This document shows positions 35,809-45,804 of a DNA stretch of 64,000 nt, one piece after another. This DNA comes from Acinetobacter pittii ANC 4050 (GTDB lineage: Bacteria > Pseudomonadota > Gammaproteobacteria > Pseudomonadales > Moraxellaceae). The DNA is taken from positions 310,001 through 374,000 of the forward strand of contig NZ_KB976987.1 of the NCBI RefSeq assembly GCF_000399685.1. Direction: 5' to 3'. A program made the position numbers and the translations under genes. How positions within the stretch are numbered: position 1 is the stretch's first letter; the number at the start of each line of letters is the position of its first letter. The notes under the pieces were generated by a model, which was not told the DNA's origin, did not search any database, and saw only the letters and a program-made list of their open reading frames with translations.

Positions 35809-35884
35809 TGGCTCTCCCACCTGGGCTCGAACCAGGGACCTGCGGATTAACAGTCCGTCGCTCTACCGACTGAGCTATTGGAGA
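35809..35884 (-). tRNA. tRNA-Asn (GTT), copy 2 with acceptor mismatch
   Basis: Identical to copy 1 apart from one base: position 6 is A, not C, giving TCTCCAA at the 5' acceptor arm against TGGGAGA. This leaves an A6-G67 mismatch. Anticodon GTT, D-arm, T-arm and encoded CCA are intact. It has a near-consensus promoter and a terminator of its own, so it is probably transcribed; its charging or stability could be reduced. Confidence 0.92.
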
Positions 35885-35895
35885 ATCTGATGCGC

Positions 35896-35924
35896 ATTTT
35901 ATGGATGAAATCTAAAACCGTCAA
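35896..35924 (-). promoter_or_regulatory. Promoter of tRNA-Asn 2
   Basis: On the minus strand TTGACG (35924-35919) and TAAAAT (35901-35896) are 17 bp apart, followed by a GC-rich discriminator (GCGC) as in stringently controlled stable-RNA promoters. Confidence 0.8.
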
Positions 35925-35986
35925 TAAGAATATTAAAGAAAATGAATCGTTTGCTTGATTAATATGCTTTTGTGGTATTAAAAATA

Positions 35987-36016
35987 AAAAAACCACCCGA
36001 AATAGGGTGGTTTTTT
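35987..36016 (-). terminator. Terminator after sodB
   Basis: AAAAAACCACCC (35987-35998) pairs with GGGTGGTTTTTT (36005-36016), a 12-bp stem with T-run, 15 bp beyond the sodB stop. Confidence 0.9.
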
Positions 36017-36030
36017 ATAAAGAAATAAAA

Positions 36031-36657
36031 TTATTTCTCTACACCTGCTGGTTGACCTGCAAGTTTTGCATTTGCATAGTCCCAGTTCACAAGGCTTTCT
36101 AAGAAAGTTGCGATATATTTAGGACGTAAGTTACGGAAATCGATGTAGTAAGCGTGTTCCCATACGTCAATTGTTAATACAGCAATTTGACCATGTGCAA
36201 GTGGAGTGTCTGCATTAGAAGTTTTAGTAATAGAAAGTTTACCGTTTACTTCATCAGCAACTAACCAAGCCCAACCTGAACCAAATTGAGTTGTCGCAGC
36301 AGCAGTAAATTCTTCTGCAAATTTTTCGTAACTACCAAAAGCTTCGTCAATTTTAGCAGCGATTGCGCCAGTAGGCTTACCACCACCATTTGGCTTCATA
36401 GAATTCCAGTAGAATGTATGGTTCCAAACTTGAGCAGCGTTGTTGAAAATACCAGCTTTAGATGCATCACCAGCAGTTGCTTTGATGATTTCTTCTAAAG
36501 TTTTACCTTCAAGGTCAGTTCCTTTGATTAAGTTGTTTAAGTTAACAACATAGGTATTGTGGTGTTTGTCGTGATGGTATTCTAAAGTTTCTTTACTAAT
36601 ATGTGGCGCTAAATCATCATAGCCATATGGAAGTGCAGGTAAAGTAATGGTTGTCAT
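36031..36657 (-). CDS. sodB: Iron superoxide dismutase
   Basis: The 208-residue cytoplasmic enzyme dismutates superoxide. Metal ligands are in [10 protein letters not shown] (near residue 27), WNHTFYW (near 74-78) and [13 protein letters not shown] (near 160-170). The [14 protein letters not shown] and GSGWAWLV segments favour the Fe-type. The ATG at 36657 has AGGA about 5-6 bases upstream; the longer frame was discarded. It has its own terminator. Confidence 0.95.
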   Translation of the reverse strand: MTTITLPALPYGYDDLAPHISKETLEYHHDKHHNTYVVNLNNLIKGTDLEGKTLEEIIKATAGDASKAGIFNNAAQVWNHTFYWNSMKPNGGGKPTGAIAAKIDEAFGSYEKFAEEFTAAATTQFGSGWAWLVADEVNGKLSITKTSNADTPLAHGQIAVLTIDVWEHAYYIDFRNLRPKYIATFLESLVNWDYANAKLAGQPAGVEK

Positions 36658-36802
36658 GTTCCTATTCCTTGCATTTGCTGGGTTATACAATTAAGTGGCT
36701 CTATTGTAAATGATTCTGGTCACAATAGGGCATCGTTTTAAAGAACTATACACAATAAAGATCTAATTAATACGCATAACACAGATTGAAAAAAAGACTT
36801 AA

Positions 36803-37561
36803 TTAAATCGGATTATTCAATTCAAAATATTCACTTTCAACTGAGAACTGTTTTGAGATCGCTTGTGCCAAACGTTGAACACCATAACGCTCAGTTGCAT
36901 GGTGACCACAAGCAAAATAATGAACACCTAACTCTTTTGCTTCATAAAAAGTTCGTTCACTGACTTCACCTGAGATATAAGCATCACAATTTTGCAAAGC
37001 CGCTTTAGCAATAAAATCTTGAGCCCCACCTGTGCAGAAGCCCACTTTTTGAATGCTTTGTTTTTCTGCTGGCAAATGAATCACCTTAAAATCAAAACTG
37101 TTTTGTAGTTTTGCTTTAAATTCATCAACAGAAAGCGCTTGTTCTAAATAACCAATATTGCCAATTGGATGTTTCTCGGCTAAATCGAGTGGTTCTAAAT
37201 TCTGCAAGTTCAGTTTTTCTGCAATAGCCACATTGTTGCCTAAAGTTGGGTGGGCATCTAAAGGTAAATGGTAAGCAACTAATGAAATATTATTTTGGAT
37301 GAGTTTCTTAATGCGATTGCCGCGCATTCCTGTAATTGGATACGGTTCGCCCTTCCAAAAATAACCGTGATGTACGAGTAATAGATCTGCATTCTGAGCA
37401 ATTGCAGCATCAATTGCATCTTCGGAAGCAGTAACCGCACAAAGAATATGTTTTACTTCAGTTGAACCTTCAATTTGCAGGCCATTAGGTGCGTAATCTT
37501 TAAATTCTGCTGCTTTTAAGGTTTGGTCGCACCACTGAATAATTTCATGCAAATTTGCCAT
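36803..37561 (-). CDS. Nif3-like dinuclear metal-centre protein (YbgI family)
   Basis: The 252-residue protein belongs to the NIF3/YbgI family: it opens with the ligand-rich LLLVHHGYFWKGEP (near residue 60), then GNRIKKLIQNNISLVAYHLPLD, and CTGGAQDF and FACGHHATERYGVQ towards the end. Some members act as GTP cyclohydrolase-like or sliding, toroidal hexamers, but the biological role is unsettled. It is a single gene. Confidence 0.88.
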   Translation of the reverse strand: MANLHEIIQWCDQTLKAAEFKDYAPNGLQIEGSTEVKHILCAVTASEDAIDAAIAQNADLLLVHHGYFWKGEPYPITGMRGNRIKKLIQNNISLVAYHLPLDAHPTLGNNVAIAEKLNLQNLEPLDLAEKHPIGNIGYLEQALSVDEFKAKLQNSFDFKVIHLPAEKQSIQKVGFCTGGAQDFIAKAALQNCDAYISGEVSERTFYEAKELGVHYFACGHHATERYGVQRLAQAISKQFSVESEYFELNNPI

Positions 37562-37749
37562 GATATTTCCTGAATTGAGTAGTAAATAATTGCTAAAGCT
37601 ATAGAAACATATTTTGTTGTGTAACTAAAGCTAGACAAATCTTTTTTGACTTTTTTATGTATATCGACATATTTAATTTAAAATGCTTAACTGAAAAGTC
37701 TTTTTGTTCAATATATTAATTTAATTAAAAACTTCTTTGCGTAGAGGAT

Positions 37750-38931
37750 ATGAACGTGCGCCGCACCTTTACATGGTTACCTTGGGTGTTACTTATTATT
37801 GTAATTGCCAGTTTTATTGCATGGCAAAAATACCATCAGCCGAAACCAACTGTTGCAGTTGATGGGGTGCAAATGCCTGCTGAGAAAGTTGAACCATTGG
37901 TTGATACTTCACGAACGGGCGGGGTGGTATCTTATAGCGCTGCGGTAAAAGTTGCAGCGCCAGCCGTTGTTAATATTTTTACGACCCAGAAAGTTAAACA
38001 AAATCATCCATTATTAAGTGATCCTGTCTTCCGCGAATTTTTTGGAAATCAGGTTCCTGAACAACAACAGCAAAATGAAAATAGCTTAGGCTCTGGGGTT
38101 ATTGTACGAGCTGACGGTTATATTCTTACGAATAATCATGTAATTGCTCAAGCTGATCAAATTGTGGTGGCTTTACATGACGGGCGTCGTGCAGAAGCAA
38201 CGATTGTGGGTACAGACCCTGATACGGATTTAGCCGTAATTAAAATCGATTTAGATAAATTACCTGTATTGCCATTTAAGCTAAGTGGCAATGAAGTAGG
38301 TGATGTTGTCTTGGCTATCGGTAACCCATTTGGTGTAGGGCAAACGGTAACTCAGGGTATTATTTCTGCGACTGAACGCTCTGATTTAGGTATCAATACC
38401 TATGAAGATTTTATTCAAACGGATGCTGCGATTAACCCAGGTAACTCTGGCGGAGCATTAATTGATGTGGCTGGGAATTTAATTGGTGTAAATACTGCTA
38501 TTTTCTCTCAGTCAGGTGGTTCTTTAGGAATCGGTTTTGCAATTCCAGCTAAAGTTTGCCAACAAGTTTTAAACTCAATTTTGAAAGATGGCCGTGTTGT
38601 CCGTGGATGGTTAGGTATTAGTTTAGTACCCCCTACACAAGAAGATGTATTAGCGCCGAAACAGCAAATTGGGGTAGTAGTTGCAGATGTCTTGAAAAGT
38701 GGTCCAGCTGCGTCAGCAGGTATTAAAATTGGCGATAAAATTATTCAAGTTAATAATGAGCCAATCACTTCAGCATCTCATTTGATTAATTACGTCGCAT
38801 TACAATCGCCTAATAGCGAAATTAATGTAATGGTTGAGCGAGATGGGAAGCAACAAAACTTTGTGGTGACAGTAGGGGAAAGGAAAAACCAAAATACTCA
38901 ATCACAATTTATACCACTGCCTAAACAGTAA
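37750..38931 (+). CDS. DegS/DegP-like periplasmic serine protease with one PDZ domain
   Basis: The 393-residue protein is anchored by an N-terminal membrane segment (residues 9-26). The trypsin-like domain has His in TNNHVIA, Asp in TDPDTDLAVIKID and Ser in NPGNSGGALI; a single PDZ domain spans about 285-375. This layout is that of DegS/AlgW, which start the sigma-E-type envelope stress cascade, although Gln-rich and loop differences also allow a MucD-like quality-control role. The start has AGAGG about four bases upstream. No sigma-E regulator is adjacent. Confidence 0.88.
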   Translation: MNVRRTFTWLPWVLLIIVIASFIAWQKYHQPKPTVAVDGVQMPAEKVEPLVDTSRTGGVVSYSAAVKVAAPAVVNIFTTQKVKQNHPLLSDPVFREFFGNQVPEQQQQNENSLGSGVIVRADGYILTNNHVIAQADQIVVALHDGRRAEATIVGTDPDTDLAVIKIDLDKLPVLPFKLSGNEVGDVVLAIGNPFGVGQTVTQGIISATERSDLGINTYEDFIQTDAAINPGNSGGALIDVAGNLIGVNTAIFSQSGGSLGIGFAIPAKVCQQVLNSILKDGRVVRGWLGISLVPPTQEDVLAPKQQIGVVVADVLKSGPAASAGIKIGDKIIQVNNEPITSASHLINYVALQSPNSEINVMVERDGKQQNFVVTVGERKNQNTQSQFIPLPKQ

Positions 38932-38941
38932 AAGTAAAAGT

Positions 38942-38968
38942 AAAAAAGCCTCTTAGTGAGGCTTTTTT
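38942..38968. terminator. Bidirectional terminator between protease gene and cca
   Basis: AAAAAAGCCTC (38942-38952) pairs with GAGGCTTTTTT (38958-38968), with T-runs on both strands. It serves the convergent protease and cca genes. Confidence 0.9.
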
Positions 38969-38979
38969 ATTGGCTTGAA

Positions 38980-40218
38980 TTAAGAATGAGAGGGCGCTTG
39001 ATGTTGATGTTTAAACTCAGTTAAAGCATCAATGCGATACTGAATTAGCATTTCACCAATCTCAGCACCTTTAATATTCTCAGGTAAATCCTGAACTTTA
39101 ATAGAGCGAACGATTTGCATCGCGTCTAACATATATTGAGCTTGAGGATAAGGGCGGTCTTCTAAACCTAGTCTTCCTTTAGCATCACATTCACATGCTT
39201 GTACAAAAGCTTCTACTCTCTCAGGACGGCGTAAGACATCTAGACGCTGTAATAAACGCCATACAGTTCCAGGTTTTAATGACATAATCTGATGACATTT
39301 TAGATGTTCTTTACACACCGAGAGTGCCAACTGTCGAGTTTGAGTAGGAACTTTTAAACGTTCACATAGCTCGGTAACGGGTTTCACCCCACGTTCTTCA
39401 TGCATGATATGGCGAGGCAGTTCATTAACTGGAGTTAATGCTTTACCTAAATCATGTACTAACACAGCAAATCGAACATCGAGCGAGTAATTGGCCTTAC
39501 AAGCTTGCTGTAAGGACATTAATGTATGTATGCCACAATCTACTTCTGGATGATATTCAGGACGCTGTGGAACACCAAACAAAGCATCAATTTCAGGAAA
39601 AAGATGTTTTAAGGCACCGCAATCACGTAATGTTTGGAAATAAACATCGGCATTATCTTCTAAAAGTGCACGTGAAGTCTCTTTCCATACACGCTCTGGC
39701 GTTAATGCATCTAGTTCACCTGATTCTGCCATTGTTTGCATGAGTTCTAAGGTTTCAGGTGCAATATGAAAACCATATGAAGAATAACGCGCTGCAAAGC
39801 GTGCAACACGTAAAACACGTAAAGGATCTTCAGCAAAAGCTTCTGAAACATGACGTAAAGTTTTATTTTCTAAATCGTTTTGACCGCCATATGGGTCATA
39901 TAGTTTGCCATCTTGATCCATTGCTATGGCATTGATGGTTAAATCACGGCGAATTAAATCTTCTTCTAAACTTACAGTAGTATCGGTAAAAAATTGGAAA
40001 CCGTGATATCCCTTACCGGACTTTCGTTCAGTACGTGCAAGTGCATATTCTTCTTTCGTTTCAGGATGAAGAAACACAGGAAAATCTCTGCCTACAGGTT
40101 GAAAACCTTGGGCGAGCATGTGTTCCGGCGTTGCACCGACCACAACATAGTCTTTTTCTTGATAGGGATGCCCAAGTAAAGAATCACGGACAGCACCGCC
40201 TACTAAATACACTTGCAT
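38980..40218 (-). CDS. cca: CCA-adding tRNA nucleotidyltransferase with HD domain
   Basis: The 412-residue enzyme adds or repairs the 3' CCA of tRNAs. Residues 1-30 hold the nucleotidyltransferase opening VYLVGGAVRDSLLG with EKDYVVVG, then RTERKSGKG and RRDLTINAIA. An HD phosphohydrolase motif is in FAVLVHDLGKAL near residue 255, as in the multifunctional gamma-proteobacterial type. The ATG at 40218 has AGAGG seven bases upstream. That RBS lies in the 3' arm of the hairpin at 40222-40266, an unusual arrangement that may limit translation. Confidence 0.95.
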   Translation of the reverse strand: MQVYLVGGAVRDSLLGHPYQEKDYVVVGATPEHMLAQGFQPVGRDFPVFLHPETKEEYALARTERKSGKGYHGFQFFTDTTVSLEEDLIRRDLTINAIAMDQDGKLYDPYGGQNDLENKTLRHVSEAFAEDPLRVLRVARFAARYSSYGFHIAPETLELMQTMAESGELDALTPERVWKETSRALLEDNADVYFQTLRDCGALKHLFPEIDALFGVPQRPEYHPEVDCGIHTLMSLQQACKANYSLDVRFAVLVHDLGKALTPVNELPRHIMHEERGVKPVTELCERLKVPTQTRQLALSVCKEHLKCHQIMSLKPGTVWRLLQRLDVLRRPERVEAFVQACECDAKGRLGLEDRPYPQAQYMLDAMQIVRSIKVQDLPENIKGAEIGEMLIQYRIDALTEFKHQHQAPSHS

Positions 40219-40221
40219 GAA

Positions 40222-40266
40222 AAAACCTCTATTCTTCAAGCAATCATGCTACAGAATAGAGGTTTT
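40222..40266 (-). terminator. Hairpin/terminator overlapping the cca ribosome-binding site
   Basis: AAAACCTCTATTCT (40222-40235) pairs perfectly with AGAATAGAGGTTTT (40253-40266) around a 17-base loop. On the minus strand the T-run runs directly to the cca ATG, and the cca Shine-Dalgarno AGAGG is inside the 3' arm. It lies between the maeB stop and cca. Confidence 0.85.
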
Positions 40267-40309
40267 CTCAAGTCATTAGAGAGGCTTTTCGTAAAAAGCG
40301 GTTTCTAAA

Positions 40310-42580
40310 TTACTTTTCTTGTTGTTGGATTTCAGCAACAGTTAAAGCAGTCATATTGATAAGACGACGAGTGGTTGCAGTCGGTGTCAAAATATGAACA
40401 GGTTTAGCAGCACCTAACAAAATTGGACCAATAGTAACGTTGTTACCAGAAGTCGCTTTCAATAAGTTAAATGAAATATTTGCTGCATCTAGGTTCGGCA
40501 TAATGAGCAAGTTTGCAGAACCTTTAAAACGTGAACCTGGGAATGCAAATTGACGAATATTTTCGTCTAATGCTGCATCACCGTGCATTTCACCTTCAAC
40601 TTCAAGCTCAGGAGCTTGCTCAGATAAAATACGATAAACTTCACGCATTTTTTGAGCACTTGAATCAGTTTGATCACTACCAAAACTTGAATGAGAAAGT
40701 AAGGCTACACGTGGAGTAATACCAAAACGACGTACTTCTTCAGCTGCTAAAATAGTCATTTCAGCAAGTTGTTCAGCAGTCGGGTTGGTGTTTACGTAGG
40801 TATCTGCAATAAATAAATTACGATCTTCAAGCATTAATGCATTTAATGTGAAGAAGTTATTCATGCCTTCTTTAAGGCCAATCACATTGCGTACAAAGTC
40901 GAGGTGAATGTTATAGCTACTATAAGTACCACATAACATACCGTCTGCTTTACCGAATTTAACCAGTAAAGATGCAATTAAAGTAGAACGGCGACGAGCT
41001 TCACGTTGAGCATATTCAACAGTAATGCCTTTACGTTGCATTGTTTGATAGTAGTCTTTCCAAAACTCTTCATACATCGGGTTTTGTTCTTGATCTACGA
41101 TCTCAATATTTACACCGTGTTGTAAACGTAAGCCTAATTTTTTGATATTAGCTTCAATTACAGCAGTACGACCTACTAAAATTGGTTTAGCCAAGTCTTC
41201 ATCAACTGCGATTTGCACTGCACGTAATACGCGCTCATCTTCACCTTCAGCATATGCGATGCGTTTAGGATCTGTTTTTGCTTGAGCAAAAATCGGTTTC
41301 ATCAAGAATGCAGAGTTATAAACAAACTCAGATAGTTTTTGACGGTATGCAGAGAAATCTTCGATCGGACGAGTTGCAACACCTGAATCCATTGCAGCTT
41401 TAGCAACAGCAGGGGCAATTTCTAAAATTAAACGTTGATCAAGTGGACGTGGAATTAAATAATCACGGCCAAATGAAGCAGATTTTTCACCATAAGTAGC
41501 TGCATCAGCTTCTACATGTGCCATACGTGCAATTGCATGTACACATGCAATTTTCATTTCTTCATTAATCGTCGTTGCACCAACGTCAAGTGCACCACGG
41601 AAAATGTAAGGGAAACATAATGCGTTGTTTACTTGGTTTGGATAGTCAGAACGACCTGTTGCCATAATCACGTCTGGACGTACTTCATGTGCATGTTCAG
41701 GTAAAATTTCTGGATCTGGGTTTGCCAAAGCAAAGATAATAGGGTTCTCAGCCATCTGTTTCACCATTTCTTTGGTGAGAATACCAGCAGCAGAAAGACC
41801 CAAGAACATATCTGCACCAGCCATTACTTCATGAAGCTGAGATGCAGTAATGTCTTGAACATAACGTTTTTTAGATTCATCAAGTCCGTCACGAGAAGTC
41901 GTTAATAGACCACGAGAATCGGCAACAATAATATTTTCTTTTTTAGCACCAAGTGCACAAAGCAAGTCTAAGCATGAAAGTGCTGCTGCACCTGCACCTG
42001 AAGCTACAATTTTGATTTCATCAATTTTTTTATTTACAAGTTGCAATGCATTGAGCAAAGCTGAACCTACAATAATACTTGTACCATGTTGATCGTCATG
42101 GAATACAGGAATTTTCATACGTTCACGAAGTTTCTTCTCAATATAGAAACATTCTGGCGCTTTAATATCTTCGAGGTTGATACCCCCGAAAGTTGGCTCA
42201 AGAGAGGCAACAATATCTACAATTTTATCTGGATCGTTTTCTGCAATTTCGATGTCAAATACGTCAACACCAGCAAACTTCTTGAATAAAACCCCTTTAC
42301 CTTCCATTACAGGTTTAGAAGCTAATGGTCCAATATTACCTAAACCAAGAACAGCTGTACCGTTACTGACTACGGCAACCAAATTTCCGCGAGCTGTATA
42401 TTTAGCAGCAGTTGATGGATCACGTTCAATCTCTAAACATGGCGCAGCAACTCCTGGTGAGTAGGCTAAAGCCAAATCTCGTTGGTTGACAAGTTGCTTA
42501 CTTGGGGTGACGCTGATTTTCCCTGGGTTTGGATATTCATGGTAATTTAAAGCGGCCTGTTTTAAAGATTGATCGTCCAT
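40310..42580 (-). CDS. maeB: NADP-dependent malic enzyme with phosphotransacetylase-like domain
   Basis: The 756-residue protein has a malic enzyme domain (about 1-430; [40 protein letters not shown]) and a C-terminal phosphate acetyltransferase-like domain (about 430-756; [12 protein letters not shown]). It converts malate to pyruvate with NADP+; the second domain usually only regulates, responding to acetyl-CoA. The ATG at 42580 gives the usual start [14 protein letters not shown]; a TTG seven codons upstream was discarded. It is upstream of cca on the same strand, with a hairpin between them. Confidence 0.95.
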   Translation of the reverse strand: MDDQSLKQAALNYHEYPNPGKISVTPSKQLVNQRDLALAYSPGVAAPCLEIERDPSTAAKYTARGNLVAVVSNGTAVLGLGNIGPLASKPVMEGKGVLFKKFAGVDVFDIEIAENDPDKIVDIVASLEPTFGGINLEDIKAPECFYIEKKLRERMKIPVFHDDQHGTSIIVGSALLNALQLVNKKIDEIKIVASGAGAAALSCLDLLCALGAKKENIIVADSRGLLTTSRDGLDESKKRYVQDITASQLHEVMAGADMFLGLSAAGILTKEMVKQMAENPIIFALANPDPEILPEHAHEVRPDVIMATGRSDYPNQVNNALCFPYIFRGALDVGATTINEEMKIACVHAIARMAHVEADAATYGEKSASFGRDYLIPRPLDQRLILEIAPAVAKAAMDSGVATRPIEDFSAYRQKLSEFVYNSAFLMKPIFAQAKTDPKRIAYAEGEDERVLRAVQIAVDEDLAKPILVGRTAVIEANIKKLGLRLQHGVNIEIVDQEQNPMYEEFWKDYYQTMQRKGITVEYAQREARRRSTLIASLLVKFGKADGMLCGTYSSYNIHLDFVRNVIGLKEGMNNFFTLNALMLEDRNLFIADTYVNTNPTAEQLAEMTILAAEEVRRFGITPRVALLSHSSFGSDQTDSSAQKMREVYRILSEQAPELEVEGEMHGDAALDENIRQFAFPGSRFKGSANLLIMPNLDAANISFNLLKATSGNNVTIGPILLGAAKPVHILTPTATTRRLINMTALTVAEIQQQEK

Positions 42581-42816
42581 CTGAGTCTCTATTTGATACA
42601 AAAAAGCAAACTAGTCAAATCGCTCATTTAGGGAGAGGCAACGCGGCTCTTTGACTATGCTTTAATTTTTACCAATTAAGAGAATAGTAGACGAATTGCC
42701 AATAGCCCCGTGGTGAGCTAAATGCTAAAGAATATAACACTACTTCTTTATTTCTCACAGTCAAAAACGCTCATTTTTGGAAAAAGCAGCATAGGTAAAA
42801 TAGATGGCCAAAACAG

Positions 42817-45669
42817 TTAAGAAATATGTGGATTTGTTTGTAGATAAGGGATGATCTGCTCGGCAGGGATTGGACGACTAAAGAAATAGCCTTGTAAAAA
42901 ATCACATTGTTGTTTTTGCAGATAGGTTACTTGTTCTTTTGTTTCTACGCCTTCAGCAACCAGTTTAAGCCCCATACTTTTACCCATTGCGATCATTGCA
43001 TTCACAATCGCTTCTTGTTTATGGTCACCAATTTTAGAAATAAAAGCACGATCAATTTTTAATACATCAATTGGGTACTCTGTCAGGTACGCCAAAGAAG
43101 AATAACCCGTACCAAAGTCATCTAGGGCAATTGAGATATCTCGTTGTTTTATCGCGTGTAATAGTGTTTTTACGTTATCAGTATTATCTAAAAGGGCTGA
43201 CTCGGTAATTTCAAGTTCAAGATCTGAACCTTGTATATTATATTTTTGCAAAACCTCGTCTAAATCACTGAGTAATAAGCCTCGATGTATCTGTTGCGCC
43301 ACAATATTTACAGAGACTTGAATGTTGATATAGCCTGCATTTTTCCACTCTTGTAGTTGCTTTCCAACTTTATCTAAAACAACTTTACCAATGTCTGAAA
43401 TTAGGCTGCTACGCTCAGCAAAAGGTATAAACATATTCGGCATGACTAATCCTTTTTCAGGATGTTGCCAACGAATGAGTGCCTCAAAACCAATAATGGA
43501 TTGATCTTGTAGACTAATTTTGGGTTGGTAATAAACTACAAATTCATTATTTTGAATAGCTTTGCGTAATTCTTGTTCTAAATCGGCAGTTCTATATGGG
43601 TGATCTGTTTTATTGCAGTAGTAAGAAATGGTATTGCCTCCTAAACGTTTTGCCTCTGAAAGTGCTTGCTCTGCATGATGGTTGAGATGGTCAATTTGTC
43701 TGCCATGTTCAGGGAAACATGCCACACCAATAGAAGCAGTAATAAAATATTCGTGATTATCAATATAAAATGGTGCGTTTAGCGCTTGCAAAATATTTTG
43801 GCAATATTGCTCAATATTTGGATGAATTGGTGAAATTTCATAAATAATTGCGAAATCATCACTATTTAAGTAGGCGACTAAAATTGCATTGATATTGATT
43901 AAGCGTAATCTTTGTGCGAACTGTTTAAGTAGTTCGTCACCACTATCATTATTTAAAAATTCATTAAAAGCCCGGAATCGGTCAATATTGACTCGTATTA
44001 AAGCTAAATTTTTAATGTTATATGAAGGGTTTACAAGATATTGGTGTAATTGATTGTAATAGTAAAGACGATTAGGGAGGTGAGTGAGACTGTCGTAATT
44101 TTTTAAATAAGATAGGTGCTGCTCTTGACGCTTCTGCTCAGTGAGATCGCGGGCAAATCCAATGTAATTGGTAATTTGATTGAACTCATCTTTGACGACA
44201 TTGATATGCAACCATAAATAGACGCTTTTGCCAGAATTAAATTTTTCGTCAAACTGGCCCATGTATTCTCCTGTCTCGAGGAGTTGCTGTTTTATTGATG
44301 TATGAAATTGTTGTTGTAATTCTTTTTGATTACTTGTAATGCTAAATAACTCTTTATTCAGAAGTTCTGCTTTAGTAAATCCGGTCAATTTTTCGTAGTA
44401 AGGATTAATATTAATATAGTTCAGATGTTCATCTAAAATAAATATTCCTTCTGCTGCTTGCTCAAGCACAATAGCAGATAGCCTTAGATGTTCTTGGTCT
44501 TTTTTCTCTTGATGTATATCTCGGGTCATTCCAACCATACGAAGCGCTTTTTGTGTTTTAGGATCTCTCGTGATGACTCGACCTACATCATGAATCCATC
44601 GCCAAGAACCATCTCGACGTAAAATGCGAAAATTGATATTAAAATGATCTGTAATACCTTCCAAATGTTGTTTTAAACGTTCTTCAAAAAGCTTTTTATC
44701 ACTTGGATGGATCCGATCTAATATCGTATGAAGATGAATAACAGCAGTCTGACTTTGCTTTTGTTGATCAAAAAAAGTAATTTCTAACTTTTGATGTTCA
44801 ATATCCCAATCCCAAGGCCGGATACCTGCAGTTTCATGCGCAAAAGCTAAATTGTAGTGATGGCTTTCGAGTTGCTCATTCATTTTGGTGAGATCATAAG
44901 TACGTTCACGTACTTTTTGCTCAAGTAAATGATTGTTGAACTGAAGTTGGGCTTCAATATCTTTAGACTTATTTACTTCTTGCTGGAGCTGTACACATAA
45001 TTCTTCAGCCCACTGAGTATGTTGGTCTGAAATTTGAACAAGCTGTTTGTTTTTAAGTAATAGTTGAGAAATTTTTTGGTAATTACGTTGAGTTGCGTAT
45101 GCACAAAGTACTGTTGCTACAAAGGTAAGGTTATAGGCAAAATAAAATGGTAATTCAGTAATGGAGTTGTGTGTGAATTGAGCGAACAATAACGGCAAAG
45201 TACTAGGAATAAATAAGAGATAAAAGTATCGAGGTTGTTGCGTTAAAAATGTAAGGCCAATGATATGAGCAGAGGTAATAAATAAAGCAATTAAAATATG
45301 AGCATCTGGTAGTGCAACTAGCTCAGGCGGAAGATAAAAATGAATAATCGTGACATTTATTCCCATTAAAATGCCAGATAATAAACAAATACTTTGTAAG
45401 ACACGATCAGCTTTTTTTGTGAAGTCGATAGTGCGGTAGTGAGTTAAAATATTTGGAATAAATAATAAGCAGATAAAAGAAATAATAGTCAGTCCAATAG
45501 ACCAGCTAAATATTGTTATTACAGAGGAAAAATAATAAGAAAAAATACCATATGAAATAAGGCACAATAATATCAGGCTAATCAAATACCAACGTATATA
45601 TTGAGTTGAAAGTTTCAGCTGTTCAATTTTTGTTTGATGCTGTAGATATTCTTCCTGAAGCCCAGACAT
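42817..45669 (-). CDS. Membrane PAS-GGDEF-EAL cyclic-di-GMP signalling protein
   Basis: The 950-residue protein has about seven N-terminal membrane helices (residues 25-200), a coiled-coil (about 200-270), PAS domains with PAC motifs (about 275-510), a GGDEF domain (about 520-690) and a C-terminal EAL domain (about 695-945). The GGDEF signature is degenerate, reading SGDEL near residue 573, while the EAL domain keeps EALIR, DDFGTGYSSL, KIDRAF and EGVET. It is therefore more likely a phosphodiesterase than a cyclase. The sensory input is unknown. It is a single gene. Confidence 0.88.
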   Translation of the reverse strand: MSGLQEEYLQHQTKIEQLKLSTQYIRWYLISLILLCLISYGIFSYYFSSVITIFSWSIGLTIISFICLLFIPNILTHYRTIDFTKKADRVLQSICLLSGILMGINVTIIHFYLPPELVALPDAHILIALFITSAHIIGLTFLTQQPRYFYLLFIPSTLPLLFAQFTHNSITELPFYFAYNLTFVATVLCAYATQRNYQKISQLLLKNKQLVQISDQHTQWAEELCVQLQQEVNKSKDIEAQLQFNNHLLEQKVRERTYDLTKMNEQLESHHYNLAFAHETAGIRPWDWDIEHQKLEITFFDQQKQSQTAVIHLHTILDRIHPSDKKLFEERLKQHLEGITDHFNINFRILRRDGSWRWIHDVGRVITRDPKTQKALRMVGMTRDIHQEKKDQEHLRLSAIVLEQAAEGIFILDEHLNYININPYYEKLTGFTKAELLNKELFSITSNQKELQQQFHTSIKQQLLETGEYMGQFDEKFNSGKSVYLWLHINVVKDEFNQITNYIGFARDLTEQKRQEQHLSYLKNYDSLTHLPNRLYYYNQLHQYLVNPSYNIKNLALIRVNIDRFRAFNEFLNNDSGDELLKQFAQRLRLININAILVAYLNSDDFAIIYEISPIHPNIEQYCQNILQALNAPFYIDNHEYFITASIGVACFPEHGRQIDHLNHHAEQALSEAKRLGGNTISYYCNKTDHPYRTADLEQELRKAIQNNEFVVYYQPKISLQDQSIIGFEALIRWQHPEKGLVMPNMFIPFAERSSLISDIGKVVLDKVGKQLQEWKNAGYINIQVSVNIVAQQIHRGLLLSDLDEVLQKYNIQGSDLELEITESALLDNTDNVKTLLHAIKQRDISIALDDFGTGYSSLAYLTEYPIDVLKIDRAFISKIGDHKQEAIVNAMIAMGKSMGLKLVAEGVETKEQVTYLQKQQCDFLQGYFFSRPIPAEQIIPYLQTNPHIS

Positions 45670-45804
45670 AAGATTTTTCTATCCTATTTTTTTTACATAT
45701 ATACAGAAAGAATCTGATTTATCAGTGAAAAAGAATTTGAAATTTTATTCATACAATAAAAGTAAATTAACTTTAAATCACGATTTAATCAATGTTCTGA
45801 GAAC

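Noticed and set aside
40310..42580. Calling the C-terminal half of maeB an active phosphotransacetylase
   Set aside because: In MaeB proteins this domain is usually regulatory; no evidence here shows catalytic competence.
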